Below, one piece after another: positions 30,311-39,822 of a DNA stretch of 64,000 bases. Below the pieces are notes generated by a model. That model was not told where the DNA came from. It saw nothing but the letters and a program-made list of their open reading frames with translations, and did no database searches. Source of the DNA: CAVRQM01 sp963732775 (lineage in GTDB: Bacteria > Pseudomonadota > Alphaproteobacteria > Acetobacterales > Acetobacteraceae). Both the position numbers and the translations under genes were made by a program. Location: assembly GCA_963732775.1 (NCBI GenBank), contig CAVTAR010000003.1:496001-560000 (forward strand), given 5' to 3'. Within the stretch, counting starts at the first letter, position 1. The number at the start of each line of letters is the position of its first letter.

Positions 30311-31489
30311 TTGAACGGGCCGCGCGTCGCCATCGTGGGCGGCGGGGTGATGGGCAGCTCGATTGCCTATCACCTCGCGTCGCGGCCCGACTTCGCCGGC
30401 TCCGTCACCGTCGTCGAGCGCGACCCCTCCTACGCCCGCGCATCGTCGTCGCTGTCCGCCAGCTCGATCCGCGAGCAGTTCTCCACCCCCGTCAACATCG
30501 CCATGTCGCAGTTCGGCCTGCGCTTCCTGCGCGAGGCGCCGGAGTTGCTGGCGGTGGACGGCGACCGGCCCGAACTGTCGTTGCGCTTGCCGGGCTACCT
30601 GTTCCTGGCGAGCGAGGCCGGCCTGCCGGTGCTGCGCGACAACCACGCGATCCAGCGCGGCCAGGGTGCCGACGTGGCGCTGCTGTCGCCCGCCGGCCTG
30701 CGGGCGCGGTTCCCATGGCTGTCCACCGACGGCGTGGCCGAGGGCTCGCTCGGCCTGTCGCGGGAGGGCTCGTTCGACGGGCCGGCCCTGCTGGCCGCCT
30801 TCCGGCGCAAGGCGCGCTCGCTCGGCGTCCGCTACGTGCCGCGCGAGGCCACCGGATTCGCCCGCGCCGGCGCCGCGGTCACGGGCGTGCTGCTGGACGA
30901 TGGCGCGGCAGTCGAGTGCGACATGGCGGTGATCGCCGCCGGACCATGGTCGGGCGCGGTCGCGGCGCGTCTCGGCATCGACCTGCCGGTGCGCCCGCGC
31001 AAGCGCATGGTCTACGTCGTCGCCTGCCGGGCCGAACTGCCGGGCTGCCCCCTGGTGATCGACCCCACCGGCATCTGGTTCCGCCGCGAGGGGACGATGA
31101 TCCTCACCGGCCGTTCGCCCGGCCCCGGCGAGGACGACCCGGACGAGCCGCCGCTCGAGGTGGAGGAGGCGATGTTCAACGACGTGATCTGGCCCGCGCT
31201 GGCGGCCCGCGTCCCGGCCTTCGAGGCGTTGCGTCTCGCCTCGTCTTGGGCCGGCTACTACGAGATGAACACGTTCGACCACAACGGCGTGGTCGGCGCG
31301 CACCCCGCGCTCAGCAACGTCGTGTTCGCCACCGGCTTCTCCGGCCACGGCATGCAGCACGCGCCGGCAGTGGGCCGCGGTGTCGCCGAGCTGGTCGCCG
31401 CGGGCGGCTACGAGACGTTGGACCTGGCACCGCTCGCCTTCACGCGGCTGCTCGCCGGCCAGCCGCTGCTCGAGCGCAACGTCGTCTGA
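30311..31489 (+). CDS. FAD-dependent amine/amino-acid oxidoreductase (DAO family)
   Basis: 392 residues. It opens with a dinucleotide-binding motif RVAIVGGGVMGSSIAYHLAS and has the C-terminal FAD contact FATGFSGHGMQHAPAVGRGV, characteristic of sarcosine/glycine oxidase-like enzymes (the FOXRED1-like branch). The only start close to the Rossmann strand is TTG 30311, with no clear ribosome-binding site; translation may be coupled to the SRPBCC gene 10 nt upstream. Substrate is unknown. It is convergent with the MalF-type gene. Confidence 0.9.
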   Translation: MNGPRVAIVGGGVMGSSIAYHLASRPDFAGSVTVVERDPSYARASSSLSASSIREQFSTPVNIAMSQFGLRFLREAPELLAVDGDRPELSLRLPGYLFLASEAGLPVLRDNHAIQRGQGADVALLSPAGLRARFPWLSTDGVAEGSLGLSREGSFDGPALLAAFRRKARSLGVRYVPREATGFARAGAAVTGVLLDDGAAVECDMAVIAAGPWSGAVAARLGIDLPVRPRKRMVYVVACRAELPGCPLVIDPTGIWFRREGTMILTGRSPGPGEDDPDEPPLEVEEAMFNDVIWPALAARVPAFEALRLASSWAGYYEMNTFDHNGVVGAHPALSNVVFATGFSGHGMQHAPAVGRGVAELVAAGGYETLDLAPLAFTRLLAGQPLLERNVV

Positions 31490-31520
31490 AGCCGCGAGCG
31501 CGCTCATCGACGTTCCGATG

Positions 31521-32393
31521 TCAGGCCGCCGTGGACCGCCGCCGCAGGCCGAGGACGTAGAAGGCGATCAGCAGCAGGCTGAGCGCCACCGACAGCAACG
31601 ACAGCGCCGCGCCATAGCCGGAGTGATGGAACGAGAACGCCTGCTGATAGACCAGGATGGCGAGCGAGCGCGTGGCGTTGAGCGGGCCGCCATGGGTCAT
31701 CACCCAGATCACGTCGAACACCTTCACCGCCTCGATCACCCGCAACACCACGACGATCGAGACGGCGAGCCGGATCGCGGGCCAGGTGACCACGCGAAAC
31801 CGGGTCCAGGCGCCGGCGCCGTCGATCGCCGCCGCGTCGTGCAGTTCGCGCGGCACGCCCTGCAGGGCAGCGAGCAGGATCAGCGCCACCAGCGGGAACG
31901 TCTTCCAGATGTCGGCCACCGCGACGGCATAGAGCGCGACGTCGGGCTCGCCGAGCCAGCTCCGGTACTCGTGGAGCATGCCCGCCTGGGTCAGCAGCGC
32001 ATTCAGCGCGCCGAATTCGGGGTTGTAGATGACGCGCCACATCATGGCGTTGATCACCGTCGGCAGCGCCCAGGGCACGATCAGCAGCCCGCGCACAAAG
32101 CCGCGGCCATGCAGTCGCAGGTCGAGCAGCAGCGCGACCAGCAGCCCCAGCAGCATCTCGGCGGCCACCGTCAGCACGGTGAACGTGACGGTGATGCGCA
32201 GCGCGGCCCAGAACTCGGCCGAGCCGAGGGCGGCGCGGAAATTGGCCAGCCCGACCCAAGCACCGCCGGCACCGACCAGTTCGGTGTCGGTCAGCGACAG
32301 GCGGACGGTCTCGACCAGCGGATAGCCGATGATCGCCGCCAGGGCGACCAGCGCGGGGGCGAGCAGCCACAAGGTGCGACGGTGATGCAGCAT
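31521..32393 (-). CDS. carbohydrate ABC transporter permease, MalF type
   Basis: 290 residues with about six membrane segments, beginning TLWLLAPALVALAAIIGYPL. The family stretch LLIVPWALPTVINAMMWRVI and EAA loop ELHDAAAIDGAGAWTRFRVV are present, with VFDVIWVMTHGGPLNATRSL later. It lies downstream of the binding-protein gene, separated by the inverted repeat at 32425-32512. The expected MalG gene does not follow; the nearest is at 22552 on the other strand. Confidence 0.93.
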   Translation of the reverse strand: MLHHRRTLWLLAPALVALAAIIGYPLVETVRLSLTDTELVGAGGAWVGLANFRAALGSAEFWAALRITVTFTVLTVAAEMLLGLLVALLLDLRLHGRGFVRGLLIVPWALPTVINAMMWRVIYNPEFGALNALLTQAGMLHEYRSWLGEPDVALYAVAVADIWKTFPLVALILLAALQGVPRELHDAAAIDGAGAWTRFRVVTWPAIRLAVSIVVVLRVIEAVKVFDVIWVMTHGGPLNATRSLAILVYQQAFSFHHSGYGAALSLLSVALSLLLIAFYVLGLRRRSTAA

Positions 32394-32424
32394 CGCGGCC
32401 GCAGACCCGGGGCTCGGCGACTAG

Positions 32425-32512
32425 CCCCTCACCCCTGCCCTCTCCCCCAAGCGGGGGGAGAGGGAGTTCCGCCCCCTCTCCCCCGCTTGGGGGAGAGGGC
32501 CGGGGTGAGGGG
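32425..32512. repeat. 88-bp GC-rich inverted repeat between binding-protein and permease genes (copy 2)
   Basis: Arms of about 33 bp with one mismatch, beginning CCCCTCACCCCTGCCCTC on the left and ending GGCCGGGGTGAGGGG on the right. It shares the outer CCCCTCACCCC and CCCTCTCCC blocks with the element at 12207-12286. It sits between the sugar-binding gene (ends 32540) and the MalF-type gene (starts 32393), exactly the same position as copy 1 in the amino-acid operon. Confidence 0.9.
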
Positions 32513-32539
32513 GCGGCCGTGCGCCGTCGAGCGAGACGA

Positions 32540-33781
32540 CTATCGAGCGCCTCCCAGCCCCTCCGCTGCGGTCGCCAGCGCCGTCGCTGGGTCGGCGCGG
32601 CCGGTCGCGACCTGCTGCAACGCCTGCTGCAACGCGGTCGAGAATTGCTGGTAGCCCACCGCCTCTGGCCGGTTGGTCATCACCGCGAACGAGGCCTTCG
32701 CCGCCGCCAGCAGCTCGGTGCGCCTGTTGACCACGGCGGGATCGTCCATCGCCCCCTTCCACATCGGCAGGCTGTTGGTGGCGTAGGCGCTCTGCACCGG
32801 TGCCGAGGTGAGATAGAGGATGTAGTCCCACGCCGCGTCCTTGTGCTGGCTGTTGGTCGGGATGCACAGCGGCTGGCTGCCATTGGTCGCGCCGTACTGC
32901 CCCGGCCGCAGCCCCGGGGCGGCCACCACGCCGACCTTGCCCGCGACCTTCGTGTCGTTGCTGGGCGTGTTGGCGCCGTCCCACATGTAGGTCCAGTTCA
33001 GCGCCATCGCCGCCTGCCCGCTCGCGAACACGCGCTTCACGTCGTCCTCGACGAACTCCAGCGAGTGCGGGTTCGTGACGCGGTCGCGCAGCAGGCTCTG
33101 CGCCATCCATTGCGCCGCCGCGAGGCCGCCGCCGTGCTGGAACGCCGGCTTGCCGGCGGCATCGGTGAAGCTACCGCCGAAGCCGGTGATCAGCGCGCCA
33201 TAGTCGGCGACCAGCGCCTCGTTCTGGCTCCAGCTCGACACCAGCGGGTAGTCGACGATGCCCTTCTGCTTGATCAGGATCGCGTCCTGCTCGACCTCGC
33301 CCCAGGTGCGGGGCGGTGCCGCAATGCCGGCGGCGGCGAACATGTCCTTGTTGTAGAACAGGAACTTCGAATCGACGATCCAGGGCAGGCCGTAGACGTG
33401 GCCCTTGTAGACGCCGCTGCCCATCGCGCCCGGCAGGATGCCGTCGCGCAGCTCGGGCGTGATGCGCGCTGTCACGTCCTCGACGATGCCGTTGACGGCG
33501 TATTCGGGCGTCCAGACGCTGTCGGACAGCACGACGTCGTAGGCCTGGCTCGCCCCCTTCGCCAGCACCGTCTTGTCGTGCAGCGCCTCGTAGGGGACGA
33601 ACTCGAGGTTCACCGTGATGTCCGGGTGCGCCTTGGTATAGGCGTCCGTCATCGTCCGGATCTCCTGCTCGCTGTAGCCGGCCTGGGCCTGGAACAGCGC
33701 GTTCAGCGTGGTCGCCGCCCGCGCCCCCGCCGGCAAGGCCAGCCCGAGTGCGACCAGCGCCGCCCGCGTCACGATCCGCAT
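32540..33781 (-). CDS. sugar-binding periplasmic protein (SBP family 1)
   Basis: 413 residues. GGGGGACAAGG precedes ATG 33781. The signal peptide is MRIVTRAALVALGLALPAGA-RA. The mature protein has AYTKAHPDITVNLEFVPYEA, YDVVLSDSVWTPEYAVNGIV, GLPWIVDSKFLFYNKDMFAA and PRTWGEV, typical of MalE/UgpB-like family 1 proteins. It is the first gene of the split sugar transporter. A palindrome lies 158 bp upstream. Confidence 0.93.
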   Translation of the reverse strand: MRIVTRAALVALGLALPAGARAATTLNALFQAQAGYSEQEIRTMTDAYTKAHPDITVNLEFVPYEALHDKTVLAKGASQAYDVVLSDSVWTPEYAVNGIVEDVTARITPELRDGILPGAMGSGVYKGHVYGLPWIVDSKFLFYNKDMFAAAGIAAPPRTWGEVEQDAILIKQKGIVDYPLVSSWSQNEALVADYGALITGFGGSFTDAAGKPAFQHGGGLAAAQWMAQSLLRDRVTNPHSLEFVEDDVKRVFASGQAAMALNWTYMWDGANTPSNDTKVAGKVGVVAAPGLRPGQYGATNGSQPLCIPTNSQHKDAAWDYILYLTSAPVQSAYATNSLPMWKGAMDDPAVVNRRTELLAAAKASFAVMTNRPEAVGYQQFSTALQQALQQVATGRADPATALATAAEGLGGAR

Positions 33782-33938
33782 TGCCTTGTCCCCCGCGTTT
33801 GCGCAACACTGCGGAGCGTGCCCGCGGGCTGTCAATGCGGACGCCACGCGCGGTTGACAATCCCGCACAGCGCGGTCGCGGCAATGAAAAAAGTCACGCA
33901 GCGAGATCGACGCGCGGCACTGACGCGCCGTTCACGCT

Positions 33939-33955
33939 CGCGAAACCTTTTCGCG
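33939..33955. promoter_or_regulatory. 17-bp palindrome, possible operator
   Basis: CGCGAAACCTTTTCGCG has 7-bp arms around a 3-nt centre. It lies in the 295-bp gap between the sugar-binding gene and recX, 158 bp upstream of the binding-protein start. Palindromes of this size are common operators for sugar-responsive regulators, but no regulator gene is adjacent, so the role is a guess. Apart from this palindrome I see no gene in the gap. Confidence 0.3.
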
Positions 33956-34076
33956 CTACCTTTCGTGTCGAAGCCGTCGTGGCTTCGGACTCCTCCCTCA
34001 CCGCCGGTCGCCGGCGGCACCTCGGGCGGCCACCGGAAGCCCCGGTGCGCCGCCCCTTTTCTGCGCGAAGCGCCGG

Positions 34077-34658
34077 TCAGGGCGCGGCTCGCCGCCGCTC
34101 GGTCAGCGCGTCGGCCTCCTCGCGCGACAGCGCGAGCGCCCGCCGCGCCAGGCCCTCGCTGAAGCCGGCGCGCGCCAGCGCGGCGAGTTCCCGTCGCGCT
34201 GGCTCCGCATCGGCCACCGCGACCGCGCGAAAGGGCCCGATTCGCCGGCGTCGCATGGTCACGACCGCCGCCGCCAGATCGTGCTCGCGGTCGCTCGGCA
34301 GCGCCGCGCGCGCCACCTCGCGGTCCACGCCGCGGGCCGCGAGGTGGGCCGAGATCGCCCGCGTGGACTTCCCCGCCCGGGCCAGGCTGCGCGAGCGTCC
34401 GGCGGCATAGGTCGCGTCGTCCAGCACCCCGGTCTCGGCCAGCCGCGCGACCACCTGCCGCGCCTGCTGCCTGGCCTGCGCCACGCGCTCCGCCTCCGCC
34501 GCCGTCGCCCGCGCCCAGCGCGAAACGCGGCGGTCCAGCATCCGCACGACGCCCGCGACGCTCGCCGCATACCGCGCGAGATGGCGCAGCGCCGCCTCGT
34601 GCAGGTCGGCCGCGTCGGGCTCGGGTGGCGGCCGGGCCGCGCCTTGCTGCCGCGCCAT
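34077..34658 (-). CDS. recX: RecX-like regulatory protein
   Basis: 193 residues with three-helix repeats typical of RecX, the modulator of RecA filaments: LHEAALRHLARYAASVAGVV with RRVSRWARA, VARLAETGVLDDATYAAGRS and FRAVAVADAEPARRELAALARAG. The sequence is divergent but the arrangement of repeats and charged linkers fits. It starts 3 nt after the mscS-type stop, so it is co-transcribed with the channel; recA itself is not in the window. Confidence 0.8.
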   Translation of the reverse strand: MARQQGAARPPPEPDAADLHEAALRHLARYAASVAGVVRMLDRRVSRWARATAAEAERVAQARQQARQVVARLAETGVLDDATYAAGRSRSLARAGKSTRAISAHLAARGVDREVARAALPSDREHDLAAAVVTMRRRRIGPFRAVAVADAEPARRELAALARAGFSEGLARRALALSREEADALTERRRAAP

Positions 34659-34661
34659 CGC

Positions 34662-37277
34662 CTACTGCGTGTTGCCGAGGGCGGCCGGCGGCGGCGAGCG
34701 CGTGGTCGACGCCGCGCTGTCGCCGGGGTCGCTGGCAACGGCCGGCGCCGCCACGCCCTCGCCCGGCACGCCGAACCTCGGCAGGCGCGGACGCGCGTGC
34801 GTGGCAGCCGTCGGCAGTTCCTCCACCAGCCATGGCTGGCCGGGATTGGCGAGCCGGATGCCGAGGTCCTGGAAGCGCTTCTTGACCCGACGGTTGAACT
34901 CGCGCTGCACCCCCCAGCGCGCCGCGTCGGTGCACTCGATCTGCCCCACCAGCGTCACCGTGGAGGCATCGACCTTGTCCACCCCCCACAGCGCGAGGTC
35001 GGCGCGGATGCCGCTGCGATAGTCGGGGTCGGCGCGCATCTCGCTCGCGATCTTCTTCAGCGCCTCGCCCACCCGGTCCACGTCCTCCTCGATCGAGACC
35101 GTGACGCTGACCGCCGCGTTGCCGATGCCGCGGTTGGTGTTGGTCACGGTCGTCACCGAACTGAACGGGATGACGTGCACCGAGCCGTCGCCGGCGCGCA
35201 GCCGGATCGTGCGCACCGACAGGTTCTCCACCGTGCCGGACAGGCCCGAGACCGTGACCCACTCGCCCACCTGCATGGCGTTCTCCAGCAGCAAAAAGAT
35301 GCCGGTGATGAAGTCCTGCACCAGCTTCTGCGAGCCGAAGCCGATCGCCACGCCGAAGATGCCCGCCCCGGCCAGCAGCGGGCCGATGTTGACGCCGAGT
35401 TCGCTGAGCGCGGTCAGCCCCACCACCACCAGGATGGTGCCGAGCAGGCAGGTGCGCAGCAACGGGGCCAGCGTGCGCAGCCGCCCGGCCTTGGTGTACT
35501 GCCCGCTGCCCGACAGCACCTGCAGGTGCCGGTCGATGATGGCGTTGGCCGCCTCCCACACCAGCAGCGAGACCGCCAGGATCAGCAGCGTGGACAGCCC
35601 CGCCGAGATGATCTGCGCGCCCACCGCGCCGGTGCTGAACCAGGTCAGCGCGCGATAGCCCCACACCTCCAGCAGCGTGACGATCGCCGCGAACCCCACC
35701 GCGATGCCCACCAGTTGCCGCAGGATCGGATAGTAGCGCGACGCACGGCGCATCCAGACCGCGTGCGGCGGCGCCGAGCCCGAGCCCGTGCCGGTGGCAT
35801 GGAACGCGCGGTCGAGCGAGCCCTGCGCCAACGCCAGCACGATCCGCGCACCCACCGCGACGACGAAGCTGAGCCCGAACAGCGTCAGCACGTGCTCCAC
35901 CCCCTGCTGGCGCTGCACCGCCCAGACCAGCCACGAGGCGATCAGCAGCACCGAGGCGATCCAGTGCCAGCGCTCGGCATAGGTCGTGGCGATGGCGGCC
36001 CAGAACGGCGGCAGGCCGGGGCGTGGCCGCAGCTTGCGCGCGACCAGCCGGCGGGCTCGCCACACCACGACGACCAGGCCCACGTGCACGCCCAGCGCGG
36101 ACAGCGTCACGAGCCCGTCCTGCGCCACGCTGGACAGGCCGAGCCGCCCGCCGACATTGGCCAGCGCGCCGCCCAGGATGGCTATCGCGGTCAGCCAGCG
36201 CACCCAGGGGTCGAGGAACCGCGCCGCCGCGTCGCCCGGGTCGATCAGCCGCCAATGCGCCTGCCGGTCGGTAAACAGCAGGCGCGCCACCACGACCAGT
36301 CCCCAGAACAGCACCCAGGCGTGGATCGCCTCCAGCACGATCATCTTGGTGGTGAACAGCACCACGAGGCCGCTGCCCAGCATCAGCGTGGCCGTGACCG
36401 CGAAGCCGATCGCCGGCAGGATGCCAAGCAAGGCCCGCAGCAACGCGCCGGGCAGGCGCCGGACCACCCCCAGCGCCCGGGCCGCGCGCACCCGGGGATG
36501 CGCCTGCGGCAGCACCGTCTCGTCCACCGCCGGCGCCGAGGCCCCGCGCTCGCCGGCCCGGTCGAGCTGCACGCGGAACCGCCGCAGCAGCAGGCGCAGC
36601 GCGAACTGCACGGCGGCCGCGACGCCCAGGATGACCCCGGATTTCGCCGCCGCGTCCAGGATGCGCTGGCGCATCACCGGGTCGCGCGTGGTCTCGCCGA
36701 TCCAGCGCACGAAGGCCGGAAAGCCGGTCACGGCGCGCGTCGTGGCGGCGACCTCGCTCGACACCGTCTGCACCCAGCCGGCCGAGGCGGTCACGAGCTG
36801 CTCGCCAAGGCCGCCGGCGACCAGCGGGCTGGGCGGCTTGGCCGGCGTTGCGGTCGCAGGCGGCGTTGCGGGAGAGGTTGCGGGATGGCCGGCCGTCGCG
36901 GCGGGCGCCGGCGGCGCGGGCGAGGCCGGTTCGGCCGGGAGCGCCTGGGCCGCCTGCGCGTCGGCGCCGCCCGTCGCCGATGCGGCACCGGGCACGCCTT
37001 GGTCGGCGACGACGCGCAGGCTCTGCATCAGGGATTGCCGGCTGGCATCATCCTGCAACAGCTGCAGCAGCTGGCGCGCCTGCCCGGCGCTCATGGCGGG
37101 CACGCTCGCCGCCGCCGCGACCGGCGATCCGCCCAGCCCCTGCGCGCGCGAAGCGGGTGGGCCCATCAGGCTCGTCACGACCAGGACCATGGTCGCGAGC
37201 CCCGGCCATGGTCTGGCCAAGCAGCACCGGCGGGCCGTCCGGCTCACGGTCGGGGTGCGCGTTGTCTGGTCTTGCAT
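34662..37277 (-). CDS. large MscS-family mechanosensitive channel
   Basis: 871 residues. A signal-like N-terminus is followed by a Pro/Ala linker (about 115-150), a long region with about eight to ten hydrophobic segments, and the C-terminal MscS core: LAGAGIFGVAIGFGSQKLVQ and DFITGIFLLLENAMQVGEWV form the pore helix and beta domain entrance, then IPFSSVTTVTNTNRG. The size and periplasmic N-terminal extension resemble the MscK/YbiO group of potassium or osmotic jump channels. It releases solutes on hypo-osmotic shock. It is divergent from argD. Confidence 0.92.
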   Translation of the reverse strand: MQDQTTRTPTVSRTARRCCLARPWPGLATMVLVVTSLMGPPASRAQGLGGSPVAAAASVPAMSAGQARQLLQLLQDDASRQSLMQSLRVVADQGVPGAASATGGADAQAAQALPAEPASPAPPAPAATAGHPATSPATPPATATPAKPPSPLVAGGLGEQLVTASAGWVQTVSSEVAATTRAVTGFPAFVRWIGETTRDPVMRQRILDAAAKSGVILGVAAAVQFALRLLLRRFRVQLDRAGERGASAPAVDETVLPQAHPRVRAARALGVVRRLPGALLRALLGILPAIGFAVTATLMLGSGLVVLFTTKMIVLEAIHAWVLFWGLVVVARLLFTDRQAHWRLIDPGDAAARFLDPWVRWLTAIAILGGALANVGGRLGLSSVAQDGLVTLSALGVHVGLVVVVWRARRLVARKLRPRPGLPPFWAAIATTYAERWHWIASVLLIASWLVWAVQRQQGVEHVLTLFGLSFVVAVGARIVLALAQGSLDRAFHATGTGSGSAPPHAVWMRRASRYYPILRQLVGIAVGFAAIVTLLEVWGYRALTWFSTGAVGAQIISAGLSTLLILAVSLLVWEAANAIIDRHLQVLSGSGQYTKAGRLRTLAPLLRTCLLGTILVVVGLTALSELGVNIGPLLAGAGIFGVAIGFGSQKLVQDFITGIFLLLENAMQVGEWVTVSGLSGTVENLSVRTIRLRAGDGSVHVIPFSSVTTVTNTNRGIGNAAVSVTVSIEEDVDRVGEALKKIASEMRADPDYRSGIRADLALWGVDKVDASTVTLVGQIECTDAARWGVQREFNRRVKKRFQDLGIRLANPGQPWLVEELPTAATHARPRLPRFGVPGEGVAAPAVASDPGDSAASTTRSPPPAALGNTQ

Positions 37278-37403
37278 CCTGGGGCGGCTAGCACGGCCCG
37301 GCGGTCGCTGTCGCTTAACCCTGCGTCATGCCGTCGCGTGGTTTGACGAACCGCCACCCCGCGCAGCACCCTGCATTCCTCTTTGTCTGTCAGGACCCGT
37401 CGC

Positions 37404-38601
37404 ATGATCGCGCCGCTGATGCCGACCTACAACCGTGCCGACCTCGCCTTCGACTACGGCGAGGGCGCCTGGCTGGTGGCGACCGACGGGCGACGTTTCC
37501 TCGACTTCGGCGCCGGCATCGCCACCTCCTCGCTCGGCCACGGCCACCCGCATCTCGTCGCCGCCATCGCCGGGCAGGCGTCGCGCGTGATCCACACCAG
37601 CAACCTGTATCGCGTGCCACAGGCCGAGCGCCTGGCCGCCCGGCTGGTGGAGGCCTCGTTCGCCGACAGCGTGTTCTTCTGCAACTCCGGCGCCGAGGCC
37701 AACGAGGGCATGGTGAAGATGATCCGCCGCGCCCAGTACCGAGGCCGGCCACCCGGAGCGCTGGCGCGTCATCTGCTTCGACGGCGCCTTCCACGGCCGC
37801 ACCCTGGCGATGATCTCGGCCACCGGCAATGCGAAATACCTGAAAGGGTTCGGCCCGGCGGTCGACGGCTTCGACCACGTGCCGTTCGGCAACCTCAACG
37901 CGCTGCGCGACGCCATCACGCCCGAGACCGCCGGCATCCTGATCGAGCCGGTGCAGGGCGAGGGCGGCATCCGCGCGGCCAGCCTGCGGTTCCTGCGCGA
38001 ACTGCGGAGCACCTGCGACGAGTTCGGGCTGCTGCTAGGAATGGACGAGATCCAGACCGGCATGGGCCGCAGCGGCAAGCTGTTCGCGCATGAATGGGCG
38101 GGGATCGCGCCAGACGTGCTGTCGTCGGCGAAGGGCATCGCCGGCGGCTTCCCGATGGGCGCGATCCTGGCCTCCGAAGCCGTCGCGAGCGCCATCACGC
38201 CGGGCAGCCACGGCACGACTTTCGGCGGCAACCCGCTCGCCTGCGCCGCGGCAAACGCGGTGCTGGACGTGGTGCTCGCCCCCGGCTTCCTCGCCGACGT
38301 CGACCGCAAGGCGCGAAAGCTGTGGCACGGCCTCGTCGATGTCGCGGCCGAATATCCCGAAATGTTCGAGGAGGTGCGCGGCGCCGGCCTGCTGCTCGGC
38401 CTGCGCTGCGTGCCGCCCAACACCGAGGTGCAGGAGAGCTTCCTGGCCGAGGGCCTGCTCAGCGTCGCCGCCGGCGACAACGTGGTGCGGCTCGCGCCGC
38501 CGCTGGTGCTGACCGACGCGGACATCGACGCGGCCCTCGGGAGGATCCGCGCCGGCGCCCGCCGCGCCGTGCCTGCGGCACAGCCGGTGGCGGCGAAATG
38601 A
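37404..38601 (+). CDS. argD: acetylornithine aminotransferase, one frame break
   Basis: 398 residues once one C near 37740 is removed (QYEAGHPERWRVICFDGAFH instead of QYRGRPPGAL). A PLP enzyme of arginine synthesis making N-acetylornithine. MIAPLMPTYNRADLAFDYGE starts at 37404; SLGHGHPHLVAAIAGQ, FFCNSGAEANEGMVKMIRRA, EPVQGEGGIRAASLRFLREL, MDEIQTGMGRSGKLFAHEWA and the PLP lysine in LSSAKGIAGGFPMGAIL are all present. It overlaps argF by 4 nt (ATGA). Confidence 0.93.
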
Positions 38602-39539
38602 GCGCCGCCCTCCGCGCCGTGCCGAGCGGCGAGGCGCCGCCCCGGCATTTCCTCGACCTGCGGGATTTCGACACGGCGACGCTGCGGCGCATGCTGGACA
38701 CTGCGGCGGCCCTCAAGCGCACGCGCGGCGGCACGCGACCGCTGGTCGGCCGCACGCTGGCGCTGATCTTCGACAAGCCCTCGACCCGCACCCGCGTCAG
38801 CTTCGAGGTGGCGATGCGCCAGCTCGGCGGCGACGTGGTGGTGCTGTCCGGCGCCGACATGCAGAGCGGCCGCGGCGAGACGCTGGCCGACACCGCGCGC
38901 GTGCTGTCGCGCTACGTCGATGCGATCATGCTGCGCACCGGGGCCGCCTCGCGCCTGCACGAACTGGCCGCGCACGCGACGGTGCCGGTGATCAACGGGC
39001 TGACTGCGGACAGCCACCCGTGCCAGCTGATGGCCGACATGCTGACCTTCGAGGAGCAGCGCGGACCGATCGCCGGCCAGGTGGTGGCGTGGTGCGGCGA
39101 CGGCAACAACGTGGCGCGCAGCTGGATCGAGGCCGCCGCCCGCTTCGGCTTCACGCTGCGCCTGGCCACGCCCGCCACGCTGCGCCCGCCCGAGGCGCTG
39201 GTCGCGTGGGCGCGCGCCCAGGGCGCCGACCTGGTGCTGACCGACGACCCGCTGGCCGCCGTGGCCGGGGCGCGCTGCGTGGTGACGGACACCTGGGTCA
39301 GCATGTCCGACGAGGCCGGCATATCGCGGCACAACCTGCTCGCCCCGTACCGCGTCACGGAGCGGCTGATGGACGCGGCCGCGCCGGACGCGGTGTTCAT
39401 GCACTGCCTGCCGGCGCATCGCGGCGAGGAGGTGGATGCCGCCGTGATCGACGGCCCGCGCTCGGTGGTGTTCGACGAGGCCGAAAACCGCCTGCACGCG
39501 CAAAAGGGCGTGCTGGCGTGGGCGCTGGGGGTGGTGTAG
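38598..39539 (+). CDS. argF: ornithine carbamoyltransferase
   Basis: 313 residues; makes citrulline from ornithine and carbamoyl phosphate. The carbamoyl-phosphate motif is FDKPSTRTRVSFEVAMRQLG, with INGLTADSHPCQLMADMLTF (HPCQ), DTWVSMSDEA (SMG-loop equivalent) and the catalytic Cys in VFMHCLPAHRGEEVD. In many alphaproteobacteria argD-argF is followed directly by hslO; here hslO is 6.4 kb further on. Confidence 0.96.
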   Translation: MSAALRAVPSGEAPPRHFLDLRDFDTATLRRMLDTAAALKRTRGGTRPLVGRTLALIFDKPSTRTRVSFEVAMRQLGGDVVVLSGADMQSGRGETLADTARVLSRYVDAIMLRTGAASRLHELAAHATVPVINGLTADSHPCQLMADMLTFEEQRGPIAGQVVAWCGDGNNVARSWIEAAARFGFTLRLATPATLRPPEALVAWARAQGADLVLTDDPLAAVAGARCVVTDTWVSMSDEAGISRHNLLAPYRVTERLMDAAAPDAVFMHCLPAHRGEEVDAAVIDGPRSVVFDEAENRLHAQKGVLAWALGVV

Positions 39540-39619
39540 CGGTCTCGAGAACACCTAGCGTCGGCAAATCGCCATTTCGCCTGCTCGGATCGGCGCATCG
39601 CGGCCCGAGGACCGCACCG

Positions 39620-39820
39620 TCAGTCGCCCCCACGGATCGTCGCCCCGTAGAGACGGCGAAGGGTCTCCACCTGCCGGGACAAATCGCGCGCGGGCAGAGA
39701 CGGCAGCGGCAGGCGGGCCTCCGCCAGACCGGCCAGGACGTCGTGCTGCGTCGCGTCGCCTCCAAGCTCGCAGGCCGCTTGCCGCGCGGAGACCTCGCCC
39801 GCGGAATAGCGGCGCAACAC
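39620..39820 (-). CDS. small HTH-like (UPF0175-like) protein, possible antitoxin
   Basis: 66 residues from GTG 39820, two bases after the PIN gene stop. An ATG at 39904 would add 28 residues but overlap the PIN gene by 80 nt. The core LRRYSAGEVSARQAACELGG followed by ATQHDVLAGLAEARLPLPSL resembles the HTH of UPF0175-type antitoxins that accompany PIN toxins. The assignment rests on pattern and context; no ribosome-binding site is visible for either start. Confidence 0.55.
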   Translation of the reverse strand: MLRRYSAGEVSARQAACELGGDATQHDVLAGLAEARLPLPSLPARDLSRQVETLRRLYGATIRGGD

Positions 39821-39822
39821 CG

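Noticed and set aside
34281..37346. A 1021-codon rightward open frame opposite mscS/recX
   Set aside because: It is a His/Arg/Gln-rich shadow of the MscS-type coding strand in high-GC DNA; MscS motifs on the minus strand are clear.
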